From the NCBI GenBank assembly GCA_964462865.1, contig CAYWZO010000040.1:1-15597 (forward strand): DNA of 15,597 bases. The letters run 5' to 3'. The position numbers were made by a program, and so were the translations under genes. Positions within the stretch are counted from its first letter, which is position 1. Each line of letters opens with the position of its first letter. This document shows, piece after piece, positions 6,217-12,767 of this stretch. The notes under the pieces were generated by a model, which saw only the letters and a list, made by a program, of their open reading frames with translations, did not search any database and was not told the DNA's origin. The DNA is from Fen-1077 sp964462865 (GTDB lineage: Bacteria; Chloroflexota; Dehalococcoidia; Dehalococcoidales; RBG-16-60-22).

Positions 6217-6996
6217 TTGCCAGTACCTGAAGATTTAAGCAAATTCGATACCTTTGTGGAAATCATCGCCCGGTTACGCGGGCCGAATGGCTGCCCCTGG
6301 GACAAAGAGCAGACCCATCAGTCGCTGCGGGAGAACCTCCTTTCCGAGTGCTATGAGGTGCTGGAAGCCCTCGATAGCAGTGAGACGGAGAAACTCCGGG
6401 AAGAGCTGGGTGACCTGCTGTTGCAGATAGTGCTGCACGCCCAGATCGCTCAAGATGATGGCGAATTCCAGATAGGTGACGTGGTAAAGGGTATCTCGGA
6501 GAAGATAGTCCGGCGCCATCCCCACGTCTTCGGCTCCGGCAAAGCCAGCAACGCCCGTGAAGTAATGCACAACTGGGAGGCCCTGAAGCGGGAAGAAAGG
6601 GACGAAGGTGCCTCCATGCTGGAGGGTGTGCCCAAAGACATGCCGGCCCTCGCTTACGCCTATGAGATTTCCCGTAGGGCGGTCAGGGTCGGCTTTGAAT
6701 GGCCGGATATCGAGGGGGTTGTTGACAAGCTTCTGGAAGAGGTCAGGGAAATCAAGAAGGCAGGCAACCAGAAAGAGAAAGCCCGGGAGTTCGGCGACCT
6801 GCTGTTTACCATGGTCAATTACGCCCGATGGGAAGGCATTGATGCCGAGTCGGCCTTGCGGGAAGCCAACCGGAAGTTTTACCAGCGCTTTACCTACATG
6901 GAAAAATTGTGCCACGAGCGCGGCCTTAGCTTCGAAAAGTTGACATTTGACGAGCAAAATGCCCTCTGGGAGGAGGCGAAGAGGGGGATGGAATGA
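6217..6996 (+). CDS. mazG: Nucleoside triphosphate pyrophosphohydrolase MazG
   Basis: A 259-residue, two-domain MazG that hydrolyses (d)NTPs to NMP and pyrophosphate, a house-cleaning activity that also affects nucleotide pools under stress. The first half has CPWDKEQTHQSLRENLL, then the ECYE metal-binding motif and EELGDLL (the ExxE/ExxD pair). The second half repeats the fold with EEVREIKKA and EFGDLLFTMVN. Length matches full-length MazG of about 260 residues. The longest frame begins at 6142, but AAGGAGG (6205-6211) lies five bases before a TTG at 6217 and the family N-terminus starts there. The upstream ATG lies inside the period-8 repeat array. The stop overlaps the next gene's ATG by four bases. 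Confidence 0.93.
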   Translation: MPVPEDLSKFDTFVEIIARLRGPNGCPWDKEQTHQSLRENLLSECYEVLEALDSSETEKLREELGDLLLQIVLHAQIAQDDGEFQIGDVVKGISEKIVRRHPHVFGSGKASNAREVMHNWEALKREERDEGASMLEGVPKDMPALAYAYEISRRAVRVGFEWPDIEGVVDKLLEEVREIKKAGNQKEKAREFGDLLFTMVNYARWEGIDAESALREANRKFYQRFTYMEKLCHERGLSFEKLTFDEQNALWEEAKRGME

Positions 6997-7598
6997 AGGC
7001 GGGAATAGAAGTGGAGATACTCCCGGTCAACGAAAGGACGCTGGACGAGTATCGCCGCATACCCTCATGGTTTGAAGTGAGAGCGAAACTTGAAGTTGAG
7101 ATACTCAATGACGGCCTGGGCGGGATGATTTTCAAAGAACGGCCGGTGCAACATCCTTATAAAAAAGATTACGGGGAGGCTGAAGAGCCGAAAACATGGA
7201 TGAGAGGTTTCAATACAAGCAACTGGGTAGTTTTATTGGTACATCACGGCGCGATACCCGTCGGCGGACTGACCATGGTCTGGAGAACGCCGGAAGTGAG
7301 AATACTGAACGGGCGTGACGACCTCGCCTGCGTCTGGGACATCCGCGTTCGTCCCGAGTATAAACAAAAGGGAATCGGAACAGAACTGTTTCAACAGGCG
7401 GTTGCCTGGTCCAAGAAGAATGGCTGCAGACAGCTTTGTGTGGAAACACAGAACGTAAACATGCCCGCCTGCCGGTTTTACCTGAAACAGGGCTGCAGAT
7501 TGGGAGCGATCAACCGGTACGCTTATTTAAGCAATCCTGCCTTGGCAGATGAAGTGCAGCTCATCTGGTTCATGGATCTGCAGAATCAGCGAAGATAG
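6993..7598 (+). CDS. GNAT-family N-acetyltransferase, streptothricin-acetyltransferase-like
   Basis: A 201-residue acetyl-CoA-dependent acetyltransferase. Motif A is VWDIRVRPEYKQKGIGTELF (residues 114-133), where QKGIG (125-129) is the pyrophosphate-binding R/QxxGxG/A loop. The following QLCVETQNVNMPACRFYLKQ (147-166) and a GAINRY segment closely resemble the E-T-x-N-x-N-x-P-A-x-x-F-Y region of streptothricin acetyltransferases and their uncharacterised relatives. The family acetylates amines; whether the substrate is an antibiotic or a cellular metabolite cannot be read from the sequence. The ATG overlaps the mazG stop (ATGA, 6993-6996), so expression is coupled to mazG. It ends nine bases before the CCA end of the convergent tRNA gene. 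Confidence 0.85.
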   Translation: MKAGIEVEILPVNERTLDEYRRIPSWFEVRAKLEVEILNDGLGGMIFKERPVQHPYKKDYGEAEEPKTWMRGFNTSNWVVLLVHHGAIPVGGLTMVWRTPEVRILNGRDDLACVWDIRVRPEYKQKGIGTELFQQAVAWSKKNGCRQLCVETQNVNMPACRFYLKQGCRLGAINRYAYLSNPALADEVQLIWFMDLQNQRR

Positions 7599-7606
7599 GC
7601 CGAGGC

Positions 7607-7683
7607 TGGTCGGGGCGAGTGGACTCGAACCACCGACCTCAGCGTCCCGAACGCTGCGCGCTAACCAACTGCGCTACGCCCCG
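7607..7683 (-). tRNA. tRNA-Pro (anticodon CGG), CCA end encoded
   Basis: The minus strand folds as a complete tRNA. The acceptor stem is CGGGGCG/CGCCCCG with the C1-G72 pair and A73 typical of bacterial tRNA-Pro. The D-arm contains AGTTGG, and the anticodon arm is CAGCG-TTCGGGA-CGCTG with anticodon CGG at 7647-7649. The T-arm is GGTGG-TTCGAGT-CCACT with one G-T pair. The CCA end (7607-7609) is genomically encoded. It reads the proline codon CCG. Confidence 0.96.
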
Positions 7684-7692
7684 CCAGCACTA

Positions 7693-7721
7693 ATTATACA
7701 CTGGCCTATCTGGCCCGGCAA
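7693..7721 (-). promoter_or_regulatory. Promoter of tRNA-Pro
   Basis: On the minus strand TTGCCG (7716-7721), a 17-bp spacer and a perfect TATAAT (7693-7698) place the start near 7686, only about three bases before the mature tRNA 5' end. Confidence 0.6.
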
Positions 7722-7803
7722 GTTATCACGGCCCGCCACCAATTGACCGCCACACTTATCTCACCTTTACTTACTAAAACCTCACCGGGTTATTTATGGT
7801 TTA

Positions 7804-7832
7804 TTTACAGGTCGCAGATGCGTTTTTATGGT
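7804..7832 (+). promoter_or_regulatory. Predicted promoter of the receiver/pseudo-nuclease - glycosyltransferase operon
   Basis: TTTACA (7804-7809, five of six to consensus), a 17-bp spacer and TATGGT (7827-7832) predict a start near 7839. This leaves a 54-base leader to the ATG at 7893 but only nine bases to the upstream ATG at 7848. The spacer contains GCAGATGCG, similar to the period-8 repeat units elsewhere. Confidence 0.45.
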
Positions 7833-7892
7833 TAGTATACGCCCGGAATGGTAAAAAGTTATCATCCACTGGTGTCTTTGAGGATAAAAGCG

Positions 7893-9857
7893 ATGATTAA
7901 CGCATTGGTGCTCTCGGAGAGGCCGCTGTTGACTAGGAAAGAGGAGAAAGCCCTGGCGGCGGCTAACGTGCAGGTCAAGGCGCAAGCAAGGTTTCAAGAG
8001 GAAATGTTAGGTGGCGGCCTCGTTGATTACGATATCATCGTTATAGATGATTCCCTGCGCGGCGAGGACGCTTTCGAGATATGCCACCGGCTCCGCGGCG
8101 CTTCCCGGGCGTTCATCATTCTTCTCGGCAGCGAGCCTTCCTGGGAAATGTGGGAAAAAGGGGAGGAAATCGGCTTCGACCGCTATTATAAAAGACCTTT
8201 AACACCCCAGGAGCTGGGGACCAAGATAAAGCTCGCGGCCTATGAACTGGGACACAAGACGAAACTGCCACCGCCGGAACGCAGCTCAAAAGTCAATACC
8301 GTAAAGAAAGAAGAAAGAGCAAACTCTGAAATCGTACCAAAACGGGCGGAATCCGTGCCCGTACCTGAAGGGCCAGAGCCGGCAGGCCGTGACCCATCAC
8401 CCGCGTCAGCGGAGATGAAGGAAAATGCCACCGGAATCTGGAAAGACCCTAAAGTCGCCGGTCTTATCAGCCGGCTCTTAAACGGAAAAGTCACCCAGCT
8501 GTGCCCGGAGATAGACTTGGGTCTCGAGGACGGCTTCTCGTACCGGGAGGCCGACGCCGCCATGGGAACGACTGGCCGGGAGACCGCCCTGATTCTGGAA
8601 TCTCTGGAAAAAAGGGGCCTGATATTGAAGCGGGACTTTGATAGAATTCTCCACAGTCCCGACGGTTCGATGCAGCTCGTCCCGGTGGAAAGGTGCCCGC
8701 AGTGCGACTCTCCGGAGCTGACCCGGGGACAACTGATTGAGCACTTCAGATGCGGGCATATCGGGCCGGAGGAGGAGTTCACCAGGGGGCTTAACCAAGT
8801 CTGCCCCAAGTGCAAGCGGGAGCTTAAACTAATCGGCACGGACTACCGGAAGCCGGGGATGCGTTATATCTGCAATAGCTGCCAAGGGGTGTTCCCGTCG
8901 CCCGTGATAAAATGCCGCGACCTGAAAACAGGCAAGGTCTACCCTCTTGGAGAGCTCCGCTACTTTACACTCTATTCCTACCGGTTGAACGAGGCCAACA
9001 AACAGCGGCTTGAATTCGAGCTCGAACCGAAGAGGCAGCTCATCGATTGCCTGGAGCGCCTGGGATATGACGTCCAGGAAGCGGTCCAGGTCCAGGGGCG
9101 GTCCGGGGCCACCCATACCATCGACCTGGTCGCCAGCATTGACGATTTGTTGACCAGGCACGTTGTCGCCATCGGGATACTGGCAGCGCCGCATAATGAA
9201 ACCAAAGTGTCCATCGACGCGCTGTTCGGCTTCGACAGCAAGGCCTACGATGCCGGTATCGATAACAAGATGGTCATCGCGGTCCCGGGATTTACCTCGG
9301 AAGCCATGAAATTCGCCGAGAGGCAGGGCATCAGGGTGTACCGGCTGGAGGACCTGCGGGCCCTGCTGGGCTGGAAAGTCCAGGAGACGGAAGTGATAGC
9401 TGTGAAGAAGGAAAAGGACCTGGAGAACTGCGGCCCGGTGGACCTGACCAAACTCGGCCCCAGGGGATGGCTGAAATGGCTCCTCGAGAAGCGGGGTTAT
9501 CACGTAGCTGAAAAGCTCAAGATAACGGGAAGGTCGGGGGCCGAGCACATTCTGGATATTTACGCGGAAAAGGACGACGGCATTGTCAATCATAAGCTCG
9601 CCGCCTGCGTCATCATGAACAAAGAGGCCTTGCCTAACGATGTCAACGAAGTGATTAAATTTGACGCCGCGGCCTATGATGCCCGTATCCGCGATAAAAT
9701 TATTATCAGCGTGCCCAGACTGACTAAAGAAGCCAGACAGTTTGCCGAATACCAGAGAATCAAGGTCCTGGAAGCTAAAGAGCTGGCCGATTTCTCCGAC
9801 CGCTGCGAGGCGGATGATGCCGCCCGCCGTTTCAGCACCTTATTGAGCAATCAGTAA
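7893..9857 (+). CDS. Multidomain protein: receiver-like, winged-helix/zinc-ribbon (TackOD1-like), two degenerate Mrr-type nuclease-fold repeats
   Basis: A 654-residue cytosolic protein with no membrane segment. Residues about 1-115 resemble a response-regulator receiver: DIIVIDDSLRGEDAFEICHRLR places a phosphoacceptor-like Asp at 52. The first-strand acidic pair is Ser-Glu and the conserved Lys region reads KRP, so phosphorylation is uncertain. A charged, Pro-rich linker follows (about 120-180). Residues 185-265 look winged-helix. Residues 268-330 hold four metal-ligand pairs, CPQC, HFRCGH, CPKC and CNSC, in the style of the TackOD1 output domain. Repeats at about 382-488 and 524-630 share GRSGA-H--D, FD--AYDA-I--K--I-VP and FAE---I-V. 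The Mrr-type Asp is kept (411, 555), but the ExK strand reads AIGIL or ACVIM, so they are probably non-cleaving. The ATG at 7893 has AGGAT upstream; ATG 7848 is an alternative. Confidence 0.7.
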   Translation: MINALVLSERPLLTRKEEKALAAANVQVKAQARFQEEMLGGGLVDYDIIVIDDSLRGEDAFEICHRLRGASRAFIILLGSEPSWEMWEKGEEIGFDRYYKRPLTPQELGTKIKLAAYELGHKTKLPPPERSSKVNTVKKEERANSEIVPKRAESVPVPEGPEPAGRDPSPASAEMKENATGIWKDPKVAGLISRLLNGKVTQLCPEIDLGLEDGFSYREADAAMGTTGRETALILESLEKRGLILKRDFDRILHSPDGSMQLVPVERCPQCDSPELTRGQLIEHFRCGHIGPEEEFTRGLNQVCPKCKRELKLIGTDYRKPGMRYICNSCQGVFPSPVIKCRDLKTGKVYPLGELRYFTLYSYRLNEANKQRLEFELEPKRQLIDCLERLGYDVQEAVQVQGRSGATHTIDLVASIDDLLTRHVVAIGILAAPHNETKVSIDALFGFDSKAYDAGIDNKMVIAVPGFTSEAMKFAERQGIRVYRLEDLRALLGWKVQETEVIAVKKEKDLENCGPVDLTKLGPRGWLKWLLEKRGYHVAEKLKITGRSGAEHILDIYAEKDDGIVNHKLAACVIMNKEALPNDVNEVIKFDAAAYDARIRDKIIISVPRLTKEARQFAEYQRIKVLEAKELADFSDRCEADDAARRFSTLLSNQ

Positions 9858-9871
9858 ACCGGTGAGATAGA

Positions 9872-11338
9872 GTGAAAAAAAGCGTCATCATTGCCATACT
9901 GATACTCTGCCTGTTGACCTCTTATGTTATACTGATACCTTCCACACAGACCTATCTCTCTTTCGGACTGGGTACCGGCGTGGCCCTGGTAATTCTCGTC
10001 CATTTCGTGATATCTGCCTCCACGAGGAAAAAGCAGATCGCGCGTACCGCCTTCTGGATGCCGGTATTGAGCCTGTCGTGCCTTTTCATCCTTTTACCGA
10101 TTGTCTTCGGCGCGGCGCTGCATTTCTGGGGGGCATTTTCCGTGGCCACCTGGATATTGCTTATCAGCCTCACCATGACCATGTACTACAACTTCCTCAA
10201 CGTGCCCCTGGCCATCTACCAGAAGCGCCAGGAGCTGAAGCAGACAGGGGCAACCGGATATTATCCCTCCGTCACGGTCCTTATCCCGGCTTTTAACGAG
10301 GAGAGGGTCCTGGGCAGGGCTATCGAGGCCGTACTCGAGTCTGCTTATCCTGATAAAGAAATAATCGTCGTCGATGACGGCTCCAGCGACCTGACGCAGC
10401 GTATCGCCCAGGGTTACGCTGACCGTGGCGTCAAAGTAATCCACCGGCCGAACGGCGGCAAGGCCACCGCCCTGAATCACGGGCTGCTGTTCGCCCGGGG
10501 GGAAATTATCGTCATCGTGGATGCGGACAGTCAAATCTGCCATAATACGCTGGCGGAACTGGTCAAACCTTTCCGGGACCCGGATGTCGCGGCGGTGGCC
10601 GGCAATATCAAGGTACTCAACCGCAATAACCTGTTGACGCGGTGTCAGGCCCTGGAATATATCTCCAGTATCAATATTTACCGTCGGGCCTTGGATGTCT
10701 TCGGCAGTGTGACCGTGGTCCCCGGCGCCCTTGGCGCTTACCGCCGCGAGGCCCTGGTGGGTAGCGGCTTCTATGACCCGGATACCCTGGTCGAGGATTT
10801 CGACGTCACTATCAAGGCCCTCAAATCGGGCAAAATTGTCCAGGCGAGTACCACGGCAGTCTCCTATACTGAAGCCCCGCAGACGCTGAAAGACCTGTTC
10901 AAACAGAGAATAAGGTGGTACCGGGGCAACTTCCAGACACTGTGGAAACACCGTGACGCCGTTTACAATTCCCGGTACGGATTTCTGCAGAGGCTGTCTT
11001 TTCCCCATATCGCCATATCGATGGTTTTTCTGCCGCTGGCCGGACTGGTGAACATCGCCGCGTCTATTATGATATTACTGGATGGCCGGGGGCTGGTGCT
11101 GCTGCCCACCTTCCTGTTTTTCTGTTTTCTGCAGTTACTGCTGTGCATCATGGCTCTCCAGCTGGATGACGAAGACCGGAAACTGGCGCTGTATTCGCCG
11201 TTTTTGATACTGTTCTATAAACAGTTCTGTGATTTCATTCTCCTCAAGAGCTTCTTCGACGTCGTCTTTCGCCGGCGACTCAAGTGGACGAGTGCCCGGA
11301 GGGTGGGGGCGGAGGTATCCAGAAAAGTTATTTCCTGA
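9872..11338 (+). CDS. Membrane family-2 glycosyltransferase, PgaC/IcaA-like
   Basis: A 488-residue inner-membrane processive glycosyltransferase. Four hydrophobic segments occupy about residues 5-22, 31-49, 63-84 and 88-107. The cytosolic GT2 domain (about 130-355) has the full active-site set: VVDDGSSD (D168/D169), DADS (D217/D219), VED (308-309) and QRIRW (345-349). Further membrane segments lie at about 378-403, 408-428 and 440-460. This arrangement matches poly-N-acetylglucosamine and related exopolysaccharide synthases (PgaC, IcaA). The product cannot be fixed from the sequence, and no deacetylase or export partner is nearby. The GTG start has GGTGAG five bases upstream and lies 14 bp after the receiver/pseudo-nuclease gene, so the two form an operon. 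Confidence 0.9.
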   Translation: MKKSVIIAILILCLLTSYVILIPSTQTYLSFGLGTGVALVILVHFVISASTRKKQIARTAFWMPVLSLSCLFILLPIVFGAALHFWGAFSVATWILLISLTMTMYYNFLNVPLAIYQKRQELKQTGATGYYPSVTVLIPAFNEERVLGRAIEAVLESAYPDKEIIVVDDGSSDLTQRIAQGYADRGVKVIHRPNGGKATALNHGLLFARGEIIVIVDADSQICHNTLAELVKPFRDPDVAAVAGNIKVLNRNNLLTRCQALEYISSINIYRRALDVFGSVTVVPGALGAYRREALVGSGFYDPDTLVEDFDVTIKALKSGKIVQASTTAVSYTEAPQTLKDLFKQRIRWYRGNFQTLWKHRDAVYNSRYGFLQRLSFPHIAISMVFLPLAGLVNIAASIMILLDGRGLVLLPTFLFFCFLQLLLCIMALQLDDEDRKLALYSPFLILFYKQFCDFILLKSFFDVVFRRRLKWTSARRVGAEVSRKVIS

Positions 11339-11404
11339 CAACACCTGCGTCCCGTTATCAAGGTTGTTTGAAACGGATTGAAATAGAACCATCAGCCCCC
11401 CTCG

Positions 11405-11433
11405 TTGACATCCCGCCCGCGCCACTTTACAAT
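11405..11433 (+). promoter_or_regulatory. Strong predicted promoter of the apgM-lysC operon
   Basis: A perfect TTGACA (11405-11410), an exact 17-bp spacer and TACAAT (11428-11433, five of six) form the best sigma-70-type promoter in the window. Transcription would start near 11440, leaving a 90-base leader. Confidence 0.75.
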
Positions 11434-11441
11434 TAGCTTTA

Positions 11442-11477
11442 ATAGTGGCGATTCTTTGTGTCATAAATTTCCACTAT
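11442..11477 (+). promoter_or_regulatory. 5' leader stem-loop of the apgM transcript
   Basis: ATAGTGG (11442-11448) and CCACTAT (11471-11477) are perfect reverse complements around a 22-base loop, starting almost at the predicted transcript 5' end. No T-tract follows, so it is not an obvious attenuator; 5'-end stabilisation is one possibility. Confidence 0.35.
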
Positions 11478-11479
11478 CG

Positions 11480-11527
11480 GGGTAAATGCGCCTAACTGCA
11501 GATGAGTAATTGCGCAGTTACGGAGAA
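11480..11527 (+). repeat. Degenerate period-8 repeat array before apgM (six units)
   Basis: In-phase units are GGGTAAAT, GCGCCTAA, CTGCAGAT, GAGTAATT, GCGCAGTT, ACGGAGAA. The last supplies the GGAG ribosome site of the apgM ATG at 11530. The 11-mer GCGCAGTTACG (11512-11522) and the 9-mer GCAGATGAG (11498-11506) recur exactly before lysC, in swapped order. Confidence 0.5.
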
Positions 11528-11529
11528 AT

Positions 11530-12726
11530 ATGAAATACATCGTATTAATAATCGACGGCGCTGCCGGACTGCCGCTGCCGGAATACGGGCACAAGACCTG
11601 CCTGGAGCTGGCGGCGACGCCCAACCTGGACGCGCTGGCCGCCGAGGGCTCGTTGGGGCTGGTACGCACCGTACCGCCGGGCATGGAGCCGGGCAGTGCC
11701 GTGGCCTGCATGTCCGTCATGGGCTATGACCCGGCGGTCTATTATAAGGGGCGCGCCTCCATCGAGGCCGGGAGCATGGGCATTAACATCGGCCCGGGAG
11801 AAGCTGTTTTCCGCTGTAACCTGGTGACGGTCGAAGACGGAAAGATGCAGGACTACAGCGCCGGCCACATCTCCAGCGCGGAATCGACAAAAATTATTAG
11901 GTCACTCGATAAGAGACTAGGCGAAGAACAGGTAAAATTCTACCCCGGCGTGAGCTACCGGCATATCTTGAAGCTGCAAGGACATGAGGACGCCCTGGAA
12001 GCTGCCTGTACGCCGCCTCATGACATATCCGGCAGGCCGGTGGCGGAATACCTGCCGAAAGGAAAGGGGAGCGCCATCCTGCGCGACCTCATGGCGCGCT
12101 CGGAGGCTGTCCTCAAAGAACAGCCCGTCAACATCGCCCGGCAGGCACGTGGCGAACTGCCCGCCACCACCGTCTGGCTTTTCTGGGGGAGCGGCCCCGC
12201 GCCCGCCATGCCGACTTTTAAAAAGGTCTACGGCCTCAAAGCGGCCCTGACGTCGGGCGTCGACCTGTTGAGAGGGCTGGCGAAGATGGCGGGCATGACC
12301 GTGCTGGATATCAAGGGCGTGACCGACGGCCCGGACAGCGACCACGCGGCCCAGGCAGAGGGCGCTCTGGAGGCTTTGCGGAAGAATGACCTCGTATTTA
12401 TCCATATCGAAGCGCCGGACGAGGCCGGCCACGAAGCTGACGTTAAAGGCAAAGTGGGCGCGATAGAAAAGATAGACGCGGAAGTCGTCAGCCGCCTGCG
12501 GGCCTGGCGCGGCGGTGACCTGCGCCTGCTCGTCATGCCCGACCACCCCACGCCGATAACCGTCCGTACGCATACGCCCGACCCCGTCCCCTTCCTCCTG
12601 TGGGGCAAGGGGATAAAACCTAACGGTGCCGGGCGCTTCACCGAGGCCGAGGCGAAAGACACTGGAATTTTCATCGGAGAAGGGTATAAAATAATGGGGA
12701 AACTGGTGGGGGAGACAATAATATGA
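11530..12726 (+). CDS. ApgM-family phosphotransferase: cofactor-independent phosphoglycerate mutase or homoserine kinase
   Basis: A 398-residue member of the alkaline-phosphatase superfamily, archaeal-type phosphoglycerate mutase group (COG3635). Visible motifs are IIDGAAG (metal Asp9), EPGSAVACMSVMGYDP with the likely nucleophile Ser56, FRCNLVTV and DYSAGHIS, EAPDEAGHE (D297, H301), MPDHPTP (D338, H339) and THTPDP (H348). The family GSD motif reads GSA here. Known members interconvert 2- and 3-phosphoglycerate. A bacterial subgroup has been proposed, from its position beside aspartate-pathway genes, to be homoserine kinase. The next gene is aspartate kinase, 41 bp downstream and apparently on the same transcript, which favours the homoserine kinase reading. 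No glycolytic gene is near. GGAG lies close upstream of the ATG. Confidence 0.85.
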   Translation: MKYIVLIIDGAAGLPLPEYGHKTCLELAATPNLDALAAEGSLGLVRTVPPGMEPGSAVACMSVMGYDPAVYYKGRASIEAGSMGINIGPGEAVFRCNLVTVEDGKMQDYSAGHISSAESTKIIRSLDKRLGEEQVKFYPGVSYRHILKLQGHEDALEAACTPPHDISGRPVAEYLPKGKGSAILRDLMARSEAVLKEQPVNIARQARGELPATTVWLFWGSGPAPAMPTFKKVYGLKAALTSGVDLLRGLAKMAGMTVLDIKGVTDGPDSDHAAQAEGALEALRKNDLVFIHIEAPDEAGHEADVKGKVGAIEKIDAEVVSRLRAWRGGDLRLLVMPDHPTPITVRTHTPDPVPFLLWGKGIKPNGAGRFTEAEAKDTGIFIGEGYKIMGKLVGETII

Positions 12727-12729
12727 AAA

Positions 12730-12761
12730 GCGCAGTTACGCAGATGAGGAAATAAGGAAAA
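12730..12761 (+). repeat. Degenerate period-8 repeat before lysC (four units)
   Basis: In-phase units are GCGCAGTT, ACGCAGAT, GAGGAAAT, AAGGAAAA. They fill the 41-bp gap after the apgM-family stop, and the last contains the lysC ribosome site (AAGGA). GCGCAGTTACG and GCAGATGAG are shared exactly with the apgM leader. Confidence 0.5.
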
Positions 12762-12767
12762 TATTAT

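Noticed and set aside
6274..6957. Minus-strand 227-codon frame
   Set aside because: Fully antisense to mazG and without recognisable motifs.
7801..7809. TTATTTACA, near match to a DnaA box
   Set aside because: One mismatch at a conserved C, isolated, far from dnaA, and it overlaps a predicted -35 element.
7848..7892. Upstream ATG of the receiver-like protein
   Set aside because: It lacks a ribosome site and would leave a leader of about nine bases; the receiver's first strand begins right after Met at 7893. Kept only as an alternative.
8829..9593. Minus-strand 254-codon frame
   Set aside because: It is antisense to the receiver/zinc-ribbon gene, shows no domain and has no ribosome site; a GC-rich codon shadow.
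10094..11008. Minus-strand 304-codon frame
   Set aside because: Antisense to the GT2 glycosyltransferase, whose catalytic motifs are clearly on the plus strand.
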